Part shown: in pieces, positions 8,109-16,594 of the stretch | How the letters are laid out: each line of letters opens with the position of its first letter | Position numbering within the stretch: position 1 is the first letter of the stretch | IMG/VR virus record: IMGVR_UViG_3300006919_000378 | Coordinates: 1 to 26,158 of that record | DNA from: a virus | Direction: 5' to 3' (one strand) | DNA length: 26,158 bases | Notes under the pieces: model-generated | What the model saw: only the letters and a program-made list of their open reading frames with translations | Told to the model about the DNA's origin: nothing | Database searches by the model: none | Position numbers and translations under genes: made by a program

Positions 8109-10309
8109 TAACGTAGTCTTTTATAAGGGGACCTCTTTTTTTTGAAGTTTAAGTTAGACTTTTTTCTACCTAAATTTCTAAAAGGGGTACTCTTTAATTT
8201 ATACAAATTTTGTGAATTTTCCAATTTATTTGGAATCTCATTTTCAATCCTAACTTTAGTCTTTCTATTAGAATCTTGTATTTTAACAAAAGCTATAAGA
8301 GCTGCTAGAGATACAATACGGTCAACGTTTACACCTGGTCTGTAAGCCTGCATTTCTTTTAAAGCCATAAGATCTGGTAATCTTCGTATACCATAATGCT
8401 TTTTTATAATAGTTCCTTCATCATCTATTTCTTCATCTATAGTTTCTTTTAGCCATTCAATTAAATGACTTAAAAGATGATTTTTAAATAAAGTCCCTGC
8501 ATTTTTCCAACCGTAATCTTGATAAACAGTTTTGTTTGCTTGAGCTTCTTTTAAGAAAAGCATTTGATTTTTTGGAACCAAATAATTTTGTTTTCTTTCC
8601 TTTATCATATAAAGAATAAAAAGAGATATGTTATTTTCTACAAGAGTCCATGCATTATACCATTCTATTATAAGTCTGAGTCTTTTATGCGTTTCATTAA
8701 TATCATCAAAACGTCCACACCAAGCAGCTACTATTTTATCTCCTTCTACAAAGTTTTCTATTCTATCTTCTGTATGCCGTGTAACATTTACAGCAGTTTT
8801 ATAAACATAAATAGAACATAATGAATCTGACGTAGTTGTTTTACCTTCTGAAACAGGGTCAATAGAAGCATAATAAGTTCCAAACTCAGGATCTTTATCA
8901 GGCCTTTCCCAAACTACAATAGCTCCTGTTTTATCTTCTGCATTTGTTTTAACAGGAAAATCAGTAATTGGAGCTTTAGATATTTTTTTAACTCTTAAAG
9001 AACCGTCAGGTTTTTCCTGTATATCTACTGTTTCATAAGGGTAAGCTCCTTCATTTATTTCTCTTTCTTGGTCTGCAACCAAATTTAATGGAAATACAGA
9101 CTCTTCTCTAAAATCAAAAGCTTCTTTAATGTTTCTAGGATGCTGAGATATTCTTAACTGATATAAATTAGGTCTTAATTCTTTTTTCCATTTTTTAAAC
9201 ATGCCGTCTATTGCTTCTAAAGCTTGTTCAACTAAAGAATTACCATATTTATCAATATGTGGCGGCATACCCCATTGTTCAGGAATAAATAAGCCTGATT
9301 CTCCTCTCATGCCTGTTTCATCTATAAGATCTGTTTCTACAGCATATATATTATTTTGTTTAGGGTATAATGTAAAATCTTTTAGTGGCCCACAATCTTT
9401 TAAGTCACCCACAGATCCTGCTGCTATAAACATACCTGTAGTTATTTCTCCAGCTTGCATTGCAGGTCTTACATACTCATAAGTTTTATCCATACTAGGG
9501 GCAATACCCGCTTCTTCATAAAAAAAATAAGTACAAGGACCACCTACACCTTTTGTAGCAGACTGTTCAAATGACATACCTTGCATCATACCTTTTAAAC
9601 CTACATCCTTTTTCTTACCTCCTTTTGTAACCTCAATCTTTTGTTGCCAAGTAAGAACTTTACCAGGATTCATAGGTCTATACCAAGCAGTACTCCCATT
9701 TAAAAAAGCTCTGTATTCATCTAAGAATTTCCAACTACCATTTACATTAATATAATCTTTTAAACTAGCACCTATCTTTAGTATAGGTCCTTCCTCAAAC
9801 CATATTTGATTTATAAGTTTACCCATATGAAAATATGAAGAGGCTATCTGACGTTTCTTTAGAATAGAAGCATGCTTATAATCTAGTTCTGCTAAACACT
9901 CATAAAGAGAGATATGAAGCTGTACATCCCAAACTAATGGAAAATCAAACTTCTTTTTCATTTTATCATAGATTGGAAGAAAGTTAATCCAGAAATAATA
10001 GTCTCTTGGTAAGTACCATACCTTATTATTATTTTTAAAGAATACACCTTTCCTGGATTTTTGCTTTTCAAAATCCCAGTATTTTACAAAATCCTTACTT
10101 CTAAAAGGAGCCATACAATATACGTCACCTTGTTTTCTGAAAAGTCTTGCTTGTTCATTAAATAACTGTGCTGTTTCATCAAACTCATATTTACCAGGCT
10201 CTTTAAAAGTAGATTTCACATACTCATATAGCTCTCTTCTTGAATTAAAACTTATTGTTGTCCATTCATTGTTTTCATAAACAGGTATATCTTCATAGAT
10301 TTCACTCAT
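8108..10309 (-). CDS. terL: Terminase large subunit (packaging ATPase-nuclease)
   Basis: This 733-residue motor protein packages phage DNA into the prohead. An N-terminal ATPase half shows a degenerate Walker A region near residues 150-160 (ILKKRQIASSY) and a Walker B plus catalytic Glu at residues ~260-268 (TYFFYEEAG). The C-terminal RNase H-like nuclease half has its expected acidic residues: D484 in YYASIDPVSEG, E558 in WTLVENNIS and D663 in VDRIVSLAAL. The last ~35 residues are strongly basic and probably bind DNA or portal. The P-loop has no classical GKT/GKS, a departure also met in large terminases of crAss-like phages. Start at ATG 10309. The next gene, portal, overlaps its stop codon, and the gene upstream ends 5 bases before it. 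Confidence 0.9.
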   Translation of the reverse strand: MSEIYEDIPVYENNEWTTISFNSRRELYEYVKSTFKEPGKYEFDETAQLFNEQARLFRKQGDVYCMAPFRSKDFVKYWDFEKQKSRKGVFFKNNNKVWYLPRDYYFWINFLPIYDKMKKKFDFPLVWDVQLHISLYECLAELDYKHASILKKRQIASSYFHMGKLINQIWFEEGPILKIGASLKDYINVNGSWKFLDEYRAFLNGSTAWYRPMNPGKVLTWQQKIEVTKGGKKKDVGLKGMMQGMSFEQSATKGVGGPCTYFFYEEAGIAPSMDKTYEYVRPAMQAGEITTGMFIAAGSVGDLKDCGPLKDFTLYPKQNNIYAVETDLIDETGMRGESGLFIPEQWGMPPHIDKYGNSLVEQALEAIDGMFKKWKKELRPNLYQLRISQHPRNIKEAFDFREESVFPLNLVADQEREINEGAYPYETVDIQEKPDGSLRVKKISKAPITDFPVKTNAEDKTGAIVVWERPDKDPEFGTYYASIDPVSEGKTTTSDSLCSIYVYKTAVNVTRHTEDRIENFVEGDKIVAAWCGRFDDINETHKRLRLIIEWYNAWTLVENNISLFILYMIKERKQNYLVPKNQMLFLKEAQANKTVYQDYGWKNAGTLFKNHLLSHLIEWLKETIDEEIDDEGTIIKKHYGIRRLPDLMALKEMQAYRPGVNVDRIVSLAALIAFVKIQDSNRKTKVRIENEIPNKLENSQNLYKLKSTPFRNLGRKKSNLNFKKKRSPYKRLR

Positions 10310-10314
10310 AGTTT

Positions 10315-10827
10315 TTACATCTGATCATAACCTAATTGTTGACCTCCTCTTACATGAGATTCTTGTTCTGCTTCTAAATCTTTTGCTACGCCTTTATATG
10401 ATTGACGTATAGCATCAAACTCTTTAGCTATTCTAAGCAGAGAATTTATATTACCATCTCTACCTGCTGTAACAGCTGTAGTACTCATATACTCTGTTAA
10501 ATTATCTAACATAGTTGTAATACCTTTGTATGCTCTTACTGTAGGTGTTTCATACATGCTTGTAGCTTTTTCTACTGCTGTTATTATTTCATCTTCTTCT
10601 AAACTAAAATCAATGCCTAAATCATCTATTATAACATCTTCTCTTAATTCAATTTGCATATTAAAATAAGGATTCTCTTGACTTGGACAACACATGTAAA
10701 ATATATAAGCATAAATTTTTAAAGCGTTCTCAGGATATTTTTCTTGAATAACACTTAACCATTTAATCATTTGGCAATGCTCAGTAGGCTTAACTACATT
10801 GTTTTCTATATCTAATAACTTAATCAT
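10315..10827 (-). CDS. Helical protein immediately before TerL; candidate small terminase subunit
   Basis: This 170-residue protein starts at ATG 10827, overlapping the upstream nuclease gene by 8 bases and ending 5 bases before TerL. It has a helical N-terminal domain containing CQMIKWLSVIQEKYPENALK and a CC pair (YMCCPSQEN), an acidic middle, and a long C-terminal helix (TMLDNLTEYMST...LLRIAKEFDAIRQSYKGVAKDL). Tight coupling to TerL and an all-helical C-terminal segment would fit a small terminase subunit. I do not see a clear N-terminal helix-turn-helix, so the assignment is only positional. An alternative is another packaging-associated protein conserved next to TerL. Confidence 0.45.
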   Translation of the reverse strand: MIKLLDIENNVVKPTEHCQMIKWLSVIQEKYPENALKIYAYIFYMCCPSQENPYFNMQIELREDVIIDDLGIDFSLEEDEIITAVEKATSMYETPTVRAYKGITTMLDNLTEYMSTTAVTAGRDGNINSLLRIAKEFDAIRQSYKGVAKDLEAEQESHVRGGQQLGYDQM

Positions 10828-11644
10828 AAACTTCTGGATGTAGTTTTAAATATTTTATAATAGCGTTAACTTCCTTTTTCATATAAGGCAAATCATAAGG
10901 AATAACTTCTTTTATAATAGGATCACCTGCGGCATCTGTTGCTACTAAAGGATAACCATTATCATCAGTATCTTCTACTTCAAATAAAACATGATGTATC
11001 TGCATTATACCAGGTTTTAAAGTATGATTGTGCTTAAGTATAATATACATATAAATACTTAACTGTAGAGCATAATGATTTAGATTACAATCACCTACAT
11101 GAGATAATGGGCCTTCTAAACAAGACATTTTACCTTCCCAGTTTACATAAGCTTTAGTTTTTATTTCTTTATTTGTTTTATAATCATAGATATTTACTTT
11201 ATCTCCTACAACTTCAACTCTATCTGCTTGACCACAAATTCTTGCTGATTTTAAATAAACAAAATGTTCTGGATATATACCTGGAGTTAGAACTTGAGCA
11301 GGTGAATGTTTTACACCGTCTTGCTCTATTGGATGTATAATAGGTAAATCAATACCGCTTCTTTGTATTGTTTCACACATTAAGAGTTCTTTTTCCCTTT
11401 GATCATGATACCAACTTCCCAAAGATACTGCTCTATGAGATTCATTTTTCCAGATTTCTTTTATCTTTTCTGGATCCATCCCATACCATTTAGATTTTTT
11501 ATTTTTAGAAGATTTCAATGCAATACTATCTGCATCAAAATGTGGTTTAAAAAGAGATATTAAAGATGTAGTACTTAACCATTTGGTATTAGGATTGTTT
11601 TTACTTTCATAAGTATGATTGTCTGCTTTAAATATTAATTCCAT
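10820..11644 (-). CDS. PD-(D/E)XK nuclease, RecB/Cas4-like
   Basis: This 274-residue protein is a metal-dependent DNA nuclease of the PD-(D/E)XK superfamily. The core is visible in order: H80 in LGSWYHDQRE, D141 in ICGQADRVEV, the D154-x-K156 pair in NIYDYKTNKE, and the QLxxY motif (NHYALQLSIYMY, residues 189-200) characteristic of RecB/AddB/Cas4-type members. No four-Cys iron-sulfur cluster like that of Cas4 is obvious. Nucleases of this type occur near the packaging genes of crAss-like phages. Possible roles are processing of concatemers, recombination or degradation of host DNA, none of which the sequence decides. It overlaps the following gene by 8 bases and starts (ATG 11644) one base after the upstream stop. 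Confidence 0.8.
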   Translation of the reverse strand: MELIFKADNHTYESKNNPNTKWLSTTSLISLFKPHFDADSIALKSSKNKKSKWYGMDPEKIKEIWKNESHRAVSLGSWYHDQREKELLMCETIQRSGIDLPIIHPIEQDGVKHSPAQVLTPGIYPEHFVYLKSARICGQADRVEVVGDKVNIYDYKTNKEIKTKAYVNWEGKMSCLEGPLSHVGDCNLNHYALQLSIYMYIILKHNHTLKPGIMQIHHVLFEVEDTDDNGYPLVATDAAGDPIIKEVIPYDLPYMKKEVNAIIKYLKLHPEVYD

Positions 11645-11645
11645 T

Positions 11646-11954
11646 TTACATATTATTGATTTGATTATTGATTTGATCTTCTATTTCTTCTGTTACAACA
11701 GCATCCCATTTACCTTCAGGACAAGAAGAAGATAAAGATCTTAGCTTAAACGCTAAACTACACCCGCAACTTCCACAACAAGGATTTGTACCAGGAACTT
11801 CACAGTTTTCTCCTGTAAGATCTATCTTAGGGCAAACAGTGCAAACTAAATGTCTTTCTCTAGCTACTTCTTCTATATGTTCTTTTTTAAACAAATTATT
11901 CTTAATACCCTCAAGAATTTGTTTTTTATTGCTCCATATCTTTTTTAAATCCAT
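11646..11954 (-). CDS. Cys-rich small protein, probable zinc ribbon
   Basis: This 102-residue protein starts at ATG 11954, within the end of the upstream gene (29-base overlap). After a basic helical N-terminus it has eight closely spaced Cys in its centre: CTVC at residues ~38-41, a lone C in GENCEV, and the cluster PCCGSCGCSLAF, then SSCPEGKW. Two CxxC-like knuckles imply one or two bound zinc ions. Similar Cys-rich proteins occur in Bacteroidetes phages, but I do not know a function. A role in transcription, DNA binding or nuclease partnering is possible, given its place between an IHF-like protein and a PD-(D/E)XK nuclease. Confidence 0.6.
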   Translation of the reverse strand: MDLKKIWSNKKQILEGIKNNLFKKEHIEEVARERHLVCTVCPKIDLTGENCEVPGTNPCCGSCGCSLAFKLRSLSSSCPEGKWDAVVTEEIEDQINNQINNM

Positions 11955-12312
11955 CTATCTTTTTTTTATAAAATTCCTGTTTACGTTTTATATCTTCATA
12001 AAGTAATGATTGAACATTTAAAACTTTCTCTAATTTTTCTTCTATATCTTTTTTAATTACCATCTGATTAAATGTATCTGGTTGAATAACATTTAAGTGA
12101 TTAGTATATTTCATAACAAGCTTTGGTAACTCTTTCTTTTTTATTTGAAAAGATCCTAAATTTTCAACTTGTATATTATAAAACTCTAAATTAGAGAGTG
12201 CTTTTCTTAATTCAACATAGTAAAAATTAATAACGTCCTCTATCATAGATAGATTCATATTTAGTTTTTCACTTGTTGGTTGTAAAAAATGTTTACTGTT
12301 CTTTGGTAACAT
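11926..12312 (-). CDS. IHF/HU-like DNA-binding protein (divergent)
   Basis: This 128-residue protein starts at ATG 12312. The first half has two helices (MIEDVINFYYVELRKALSNL) followed by FYNIQVENLGSFQIKKKELP, which resembles the helix-helix-strand core of HU/IHF proteins, whose conserved segment reads roughly 'v.l.gfGtF.vk.r'. The DNA-clasping arm is shortened, and a long Lys-rich helix ends the protein. crAss-like phages are known to encode IHF-like subunits near virion genes. I infer a nucleoid or virion DNA-bending role. It overlaps both its upstream (12293-12661) and downstream (11646-11954) neighbours, so the three are tightly coupled. Confidence 0.5.
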   Translation of the reverse strand: MLPKNSKHFLQPTSEKLNMNLSMIEDVINFYYVELRKALSNLEFYNIQVENLGSFQIKKKELPKLVMKYTNHLNVIQPDTFNQMVIKKDIEEKLEKVLNVQSLLYEDIKRKQEFYKKKIDGFKKDMEQ

Positions 12313-12661
12313 AAAACAATTTAAAATCTAAAACTATATTTCCTTTAGTCTGCACCTGTAGATCAGGACTCAAAGAGATTTTCTTTTTATTTGAGCCGTT
12401 TTTTTTAACTAATTTAATTTTACAAGCTTTACTTAAAAAATTACGTACAGTTTGAGGTGTCTTAAATATTTTTTCTTGAACAGTAGAATTACAAAATTCT
12501 GCTAACTCACATTCACCATAAGCACCTAATAAAGTCAAACAGTTAAGTTCATTACTACTTAACTGTATTTTATTTGTAAAACAATAAGTAATGAGTTGAT
12601 ATTTAATAATATCTCTGTGACCCATTCTTACTTTTTTAGTCACTAAATTTGCTTCCGCCAT
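12293..12661 (-). CDS. Winged-helix-like small protein
   Basis: The ATG at 12661 (MAEANLVTKK) is preferred over an in-frame upstream start at 12694, because the longer form would overlap the endolysin end and add only a Cys/Tyr-rich tail. The product has 122 residues. A helix-turn-helix-like order is visible: SSNELNCLTLLGAYG, then a Thr/Gln helix (TPQTVRNFLSKACKIKL) and a basic hairpin (VKKNGSNKKKISLSPDLQ) like a wing. This suggests DNA binding, either as a late regulator or as a packaging-site protein. A small terminase subunit is an alternative, since those also carry HTH folds and it sits in the packaging operon. The family was not recognised. Confidence 0.45.
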   Translation of the reverse strand: MAEANLVTKKVRMGHRDIIKYQLITYCFTNKIQLSSNELNCLTLLGAYGECELAEFCNSTVQEKIFKTPQTVRNFLSKACKIKLVKKNGSNKKKISLSPDLQVQTKGNIVLDFKLFYVTKEQ

Positions 12662-12671
12662 AACTTTGTAT

Positions 12672-13574
12672 TTATATAGATAACAACATATCAACTAACT
12701 CTGGTTGAGGAAAAACATCTGTCTTATCTTTTCTAACATTACAATGAGAAAGAAGACCTTTTACTTTTCCTTCAAAAGCATCCTGATGAAAACCAAAAGC
12801 TTTAGTTGGACCAAACTTTTTAATCCAGGGAATTAAACCTTGATCAATATCTATATTGTCTCTGTTAGCAATATATAATAGCCATTTTTTTGTAGCTTCT
12901 ATTTGTTTATTGCTATATCTATGATAATAAATTCTTTTTCTAAAAGGCTCTTCTAATTTAGATACCTGAGATTCTATTGCTTGGGAACCAACATAAGTTT
13001 TGTAGTCTTCTGTTAGATAACCCATAGCACAAATTTCTAATCCTACAGAATGTTTATTCATATATGATGAACCTGTTTTTCCTAAATGAAAGCCTTGACA
13101 ACCTTCTGGAAAAGCTTGTACCATAACACCATCATATCTATCATCTCCAGTTTTATGATCCTGCCCACCTAATACAAATTCAGTAGCTACCCTACCTCTA
13201 TCATCTCTACCCCAAGAATCAATAGTAGCAAAAGGATTTGAATTACCTGCGGTATGATGTAAAAAAACATAGTCATTTTGAATTTTATAACTTTCTTTTA
13301 CATATTCTCCTTTAGGTAAAAAATGCTTTTGTATAATTAACCCTTCATCTGTTGTATATTGAGATACATTTTTAAGATCTGTATCTAAAATACCCATAGC
13401 CTCCATAGTTTGTGGCCCAACAATACCATCTGCTGTTAAATTATTTTGTCTTTGCCAATGTACTATAGCATTCATTGTTTTGGGACCAAATATACCATCA
13501 GGCTTTACACCTACAACTTTCTGTATAATTTTAACAGTAGCTCTGTCAGAAGATCCTAGTTTAATAACACTCAT
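12672..13574 (-). CDS. Endolysin: peptidoglycan-binding domain plus N-acetylmuramoyl-L-alanine amidase
   Basis: This 300-residue lytic enzyme cuts the bond between N-acetylmuramate and the peptide stem. Residues ~10-62 form a PG_binding_1 domain (VVGVKPDGIFGPKTMNAIVH, then DGIVGPQTMEAMG). Residues ~100-295 form an Amidase_2/PGRP-type zinc amidase: HHT at 106-108 gives the first zinc ligand, E180 lies in SVGLEICAMG, H277 in LLSHCNVRKD is the second ligand, and KTDVFPQP (D286) lies at the third ligand site, where T7-type enzymes use Cys and other members Asp. There is no signal peptide, so export needs the holin encoded two genes upstream (13953-14381). A binding domain at the N-terminus is common in endolysins against diderm hosts. 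Confidence 0.85.
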   Translation of the reverse strand: MSVIKLGSSDRATVKIIQKVVGVKPDGIFGPKTMNAIVHWQRQNNLTADGIVGPQTMEAMGILDTDLKNVSQYTTDEGLIIQKHFLPKGEYVKESYKIQNDYVFLHHTAGNSNPFATIDSWGRDDRGRVATEFVLGGQDHKTGDDRYDGVMVQAFPEGCQGFHLGKTGSSYMNKHSVGLEICAMGYLTEDYKTYVGSQAIESQVSKLEEPFRKRIYYHRYSNKQIEATKKWLLYIANRDNIDIDQGLIPWIKKFGPTKAFGFHQDAFEGKVKGLLSHCNVRKDKTDVFPQPELVDMLLSI

Positions 13575-13576
13575 AA

Positions 13577-13870
13577 CTATTCTGTTTTTTTAAGTTTTCT
13601 ACTAACACTTTTTGCTGGAGGAGCAGGAGCTTTTTCTTGTAAGCGTTCTTCAGTCTCTTCATCTTGAGAAAAGAATTGAGATTGTTGAGCTATAGCTACT
13701 ATTTTACGCAATCTATGCTCTTCAATGTCAGCTTGTAGCTGTTCATATTGATTTTGAACCTCTAAAAACTTAATTTCTTCTGTGTAATGTGTAATTGCGT
13801 TTTTGCGGATTTGTGCAATTTGCTCTGAGGTAAGTTTTTGCTCAGAGTCTTGTTGTTGGTTTTTACTCAT
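13577..13870 (-). CDS. Small coiled-coil protein in lysis cluster
   Basis: This 97-residue hydrophilic protein starts at ATG 13870 and ends 2 bases before the endolysin ATG. It is Gln/Glu-rich with a helical, heptad-like centre (TEEIKFLEVQNQYEQLQADI) and a basic, Pro/Ala-containing tail (APAPPAKSVSRKLKKTE). No membrane segment is seen, so it is unlikely to be a spanin or holin. It could be a virion component or a regulator co-transcribed with lysis, and the family was not recognised. A predicted Bacteroidetes-type promoter (13899-13930) lies just upstream and could start a separate transcript for this gene and the endolysin. Confidence 0.55.
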   Translation of the reverse strand: MSKNQQQDSEQKLTSEQIAQIRKNAITHYTEEIKFLEVQNQYEQLQADIEEHRLRKIVAIAQQSQFFSQDEETEERLQEKAPAPPAKSVSRKLKKTE

Positions 13871-13898
13871 GACGTTTAAAATTTTTTTGATTATATAT

Positions 13899-13930
13899 CA
13901 AATATAACTAAAAATGTTTAAACTATACAA
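13899..13930 (-). promoter_or_regulatory. Predicted Bacteroidetes-type promoter ahead of 13577-13870 and endolysin
   Basis: On the minus strand TTG (13930-13928) is followed after 21 bases by TATATTTG (13906-13899), a full match to the -7 consensus TAnnTTTG of the Bacteroidetes primary sigma factor. It lies in the only sizeable gap (82 bases) of the lysis cluster. Confidence 0.5.
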
Positions 13931-13952
13931 GTTTTACTTATAACAACTTAAT

Positions 13953-14381
13953 TTATTCTTTTTCTTTTAAATTCTTTTTTGCAATTTCTCTTTCTTTCCA
14001 AAGAACCAGTTTAATTTTTTCCCAAAGATCATATCCTAGTATAATACTCATATTTTCAAATACGCTTTTAACTTCTACTATAGCTATGATACCTGAAGTA
14101 ACTTGTATCCATGGTAAAGCTGGTGTTAGATATACTTCTGCTACTTTGGATACAATAATTGCTAAAGGATAGATTATTAATTTAGAAGTAATTCTTCCTG
14201 CCTTTCTAGAAGTAATAGGGATATTTAATTTAAGAGAAGCCCAAATGCCTGTTAATGTATCAGCAAATATCAAAAATGTAATAGCTAATATTGAAGATAT
14301 TATATCTCCTATAAATAATGTTAAGAAAGCTAACACTTCTGGACAAAAACATTTTAAACCAAATATCTTAAACTCTTTCAT
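13953..14381 (-). CDS. Holin, phage_holin_4-like
   Basis: This 142-residue membrane protein starts at ATG 14381, overlapping the upstream stop codon by one base. Hydrophobic segments lie at residues ~14-40 (VLAFLTLFIGDIISSILAIT continuing through IFADTLTG) and ~65-80 (LIIYPLAIIVSKVAEVYL), with a weaker one at ~90-112. The sequence FADTLTGIWASLK ... SRKAGRITSKLIIYPL matches the 'D..TG...a....i.S.k...' pattern of the toxin-secretion/phage lysis holin family (Phage_holin_4_1). The tail is Lys/Glu-rich, as usual for the cytoplasmic end. It would open the inner membrane to let the amidase at 12672-13574 reach the cell wall. Confidence 0.75.
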   Translation of the reverse strand: MKEFKIFGLKCFCPEVLAFLTLFIGDIISSILAITFLIFADTLTGIWASLKLNIPITSRKAGRITSKLIIYPLAIIVSKVAEVYLTPALPWIQVTSGIIAIVEVKSVFENMSIILGYDLWEKIKLVLWKEREIAKKNLKEKE

Positions 14382-14785
14382 TATACAAACTGTGCTAAGT
14401 AATCCGTGACCATTGCCATGTATTTGTCTTTCCTTTCCTGTGTGAAGACTTCATCAACTGGTATGTTTGGAAGGTGTGTATTGATTGATTCAATAGCACC
14501 TGTCTGAGCAAAAGCAAGAATATCCCTAAACTTGACAAGAATAGCATCATTCTGCTCTTGTGTTGTACCCATGATTCTATTGTCTTCAACAAAGATAAAC
14601 ACAAGGTCTTGACCAAACTGCATATCCATTTGCAACCTTTCTTGAATTGATGGTGGCGTATATGGAGCATAAAATTCTGCTGTATAACCTTCACCTAATG
14701 AATCAGCAAAAGCTTGTGCATCTTCAAGTGTTGCAAATTTTTTAACAACCTCCCAATAATCTTTTGATATTTTATATAAATTCAT
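14381..14785 (-). CDS. 134-aa fibre-cassette protein, paralog 1
   Basis: This 134-residue protein was not assigned to a family. It begins MNLYKISKDYWEVVKKF, has a DAQAFADSLGEGYTAEFYAP segment, and a long nearly invariant core (DLVF.FVEDNRIMGTTQEQN). Roughly 115 of 134 residues match the protein at 15450-15854, so the two are recent paralogs. Each copy follows a receptor-binding-like gene by 1-4 bases or a short gap, so the gene travels with the fibre. By context it may be a fibre assembly chaperone or a small virion protein. Nothing in the sequence indicates an enzyme. It is coupled to the holin by a one-base overlap. Confidence 0.65.
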   Translation of the reverse strand: MNLYKISKDYWEVVKKFATLEDAQAFADSLGEGYTAEFYAPYTPPSIQERLQMDMQFGQDLVFIFVEDNRIMGTTQEQNDAILVKFRDILAFAQTGAIESINTHLPNIPVDEVFTQERKDKYMAMVTDYLAQFV

Positions 14786-14788
14786 TTT

Positions 14789-15448
14789 TTATGGTTGTAT
14801 TAAGGTGAATAATGCTGCTTTTGAATACTGATAAAAAAAGCTACTACTTGGTGTTATTTGTGTTAAATTTATTGTTGTTGGCGTGCTACCAAAATCATAA
14901 GTAACTAATTCGCTATAAGATGTTAAAACAGATAAATTTGCAGTTCCTGTGTCAATATAACCATAGGTGTCTTGCTCAACATTATTATATGATGTTTGAA
15001 ATCCACCAACATTTGAAATTACCCTAACAACATAAACTCCAGGAGTTAAATTTACATTACTTGCAAAATTAACAAAATTCCATCCTGTTACTCCTGTTGT
15101 AGTATTTGTTTGAATTTCTTGAGGCATTGTAGCAACCAAATTCAATGTATCAGTTGTTATATCATACTTATATAATGCACCATAACAAACACAAGTTGCA
15201 TTAGTACTTAAAGCATTAATTGCAAAACCCATATTTTTAAGAGTACAATTTGACTCTATTCTTATAGGATTGTAAGATGCTCTATTACCTTGCCAATTTA
15301 TTGTACTACCGCTTGATTGTGATTGACCAGCAAAATCTGTAACAGTTCCGTTCAAACTCCATGCATCAGAAACGCTACCACCACCTCCACCAGTGCTGAC
15401 TTCTTGAAAACCTAATTGTAATAAAGGATTATATTTTTGATTTGCCAT
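14789..15448 (-). CDS. Tail-fibre / receptor-binding-like protein with Gly linker
   Basis: This 219-residue protein starts at ATG 15448, one base after the upstream stop. A short N-terminus (MANQKYNPLLQLGFQEVSTG) acts as an adaptor and is followed by a GGGGG hinge. A C-terminal beta-sandwich-like domain (~residues 28-219) is rich in Asn, Thr, Ser and Gly. Blocks shared with the broken fibre gene at 15914-16830 are ALYKYDITT (there AALYKFNVTT), TGVTGW, and LTPGVYVVRVISNVGG (there LEPGLYMSVFLANNIGG). Such Gly-hinged beta domains at the end of the late operon typically bind host surface glycans. The divergence of this domain against the near-identity of the 134-aa partners fits diversifying selection on binding. 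The ligand is unknown. Confidence 0.65.
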   Translation of the reverse strand: MANQKYNPLLQLGFQEVSTGGGGGSVSDAWSLNGTVTDFAGQSQSSGSTINWQGNRASYNPIRIESNCTLKNMGFAINALSTNATCVCYGALYKYDITTDTLNLVATMPQEIQTNTTTGVTGWNFVNFASNVNLTPGVYVVRVISNVGGFQTSYNNVEQDTYGYIDTGTANLSVLTSYSELVTYDFGSTPTTINLTQITPSSSFFYQYSKAALFTLIQP

Positions 15449-15449
15449 A

Positions 15450-15854
15450 TCAATTAAATTGTGCTAAGTAATCAGTTACCATCTGGATGTATTTATCTTT
15501 TCTTTCTTGTGTAAAGACTTCATCTGTTGGTATGTTTGGAAGATGCACATTGATTGATTCAATTGCACCAGTTTGTGCAAAGGCAAGAATGTCTCTAAAC
15601 TTGACGAGTATGGCATCATTTTGTTCTTGTGTTGTACCCATTATTCTATTGTCTTCAACAAATACAAATACAAGATCTTGTCCAAATTGTATATCCATTT
15701 TAAGCCTTTCTTGGATTGTTGGTGGAGTATATGGTGCATAGTATTCTGCTGTGTATCCTTCACCAAGTGAATCAGCAAATGCTTGTGCTGCTTCAAGGTT
15801 TTCAAATTTTTTAATACAAGACCAAAAGTCTTTAGATATTCTATAATAATTCAT
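15450..15854 (-). CDS. 134-aa fibre-cassette protein, paralog 2
   Basis: This 134-residue paralog of the 14381-14785 product differs at about 19 positions, mostly conservative (for example Y/F, I/V and K/R exchanges). The first 25 residues vary most, and the block from the GQDLVF segment to DEVFTQERKDKY is almost unchanged. It starts at ATG 15854 and stops 1 base before the next fibre gene. It directly follows the broken fibre gene, so the order is fibre - 134 aa - fibre - 134 aa, which implies duplication of a two-gene module. Function is unknown; a fibre chaperone or capping role is only a contextual guess. Confidence 0.65.
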   Translation of the reverse strand: MNYYRISKDFWSCIKKFENLEAAQAFADSLGEGYTAEYYAPYTPPTIQERLKMDIQFGQDLVFVFVEDNRIMGTTQEQNDAILVKFRDILAFAQTGAIESINVHLPNIPTDEVFTQERKDKYIQMVTDYLAQFN

Positions 15855-15913
15855 TTTGTATATATTTATCTATAAAATTAAATTCTATCCATAGGATAAC
15901 TGCTTGTGGCAAA

Positions 15914-16594
15914 TTATGCTATTTCAAAATGTACTCTAAATTTATCTACTACATCATAAGGTGAAGGAACCATTTGTGCAGATGTTAATGTTGCTGCAAC
16001 GCTTCCATAATCATAAGTTGCACCTGATGTTTGTACTAATCCATAATACATACTTGTTCCACCTAAATTATGTCCAATTAATTCATAAGTTCCACTACTT
16101 GTAGATGTTGAATAACCCCAAGTTCCACCTATATTGTTTGCTAAAAATACACTCATATATAAACCTGGTTCAAGTGCATGTGGAATAGCCAATCTTGCTT
16201 CTTGCCAACCTGTTACACCTGTTGGGCTATAATCAAATTCAGCTGTTGGTTGAAATCTTAATTCCCAAATTTTAGTTGTAACATTAAATTTATATAATGC
16301 CGCATAGGCTTTTGCAGGACTATTAGTTGATAAAGATTTAATATTCATCTTTAATGCAGAAATACTTACAGGTGTTTCTATTCTAAATAATCTCCCCATT
16401 CTCCAACCGGTGTATGTACCTTGGTTACCATTTAGTGATCCTATTGCATTAACAGAAAAATCTATTGTTGCTCCAGGAATAGTATAAGCATCTGATGGTG
16501 TATAACCTCCACCACCACCAGAAGCATCAATTTGTACATCATCAGCATTTTGTGTAAGTGTAATGTTAGATCCTGCTCTTAATGTTCTAAACTC
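15914..16594 (-). pseudogene. 3' part of frameshifted tail-fibre gene (receptor-binding domain)
   Basis: The frame is open from about 16594 and ends at 15914 (226 residues). Its first ATG is only at 16399 (MGRLFRIETP). The part upstream of that ATG reads EFRTLRAGSNITLTQNADD followed by VQIDAS and a GGGGG hinge, which is standard fibre sequence and has no start codon of its own. It continues the gene at 16579-16830 if one base is restored. The C-terminal domain shares AALYKFNVTT, TGVTGW and LEPGLYMSVF blocks with the fibre at 14789-15448. Either the fibre is inactivated, or a -1 frameshift joins the parts, or the base loss is a sequencing error. A 59-base gap then leads to the 134-aa gene. Confidence 0.7.

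Noticed and set aside
10820-11644. Cas4 of a CRISPR system
   Set aside because: It has the PD-(D/E)XK and QLxxY motifs but not the four-Cys iron-sulfur arrangement, and sits in the packaging operon without other cas genes.
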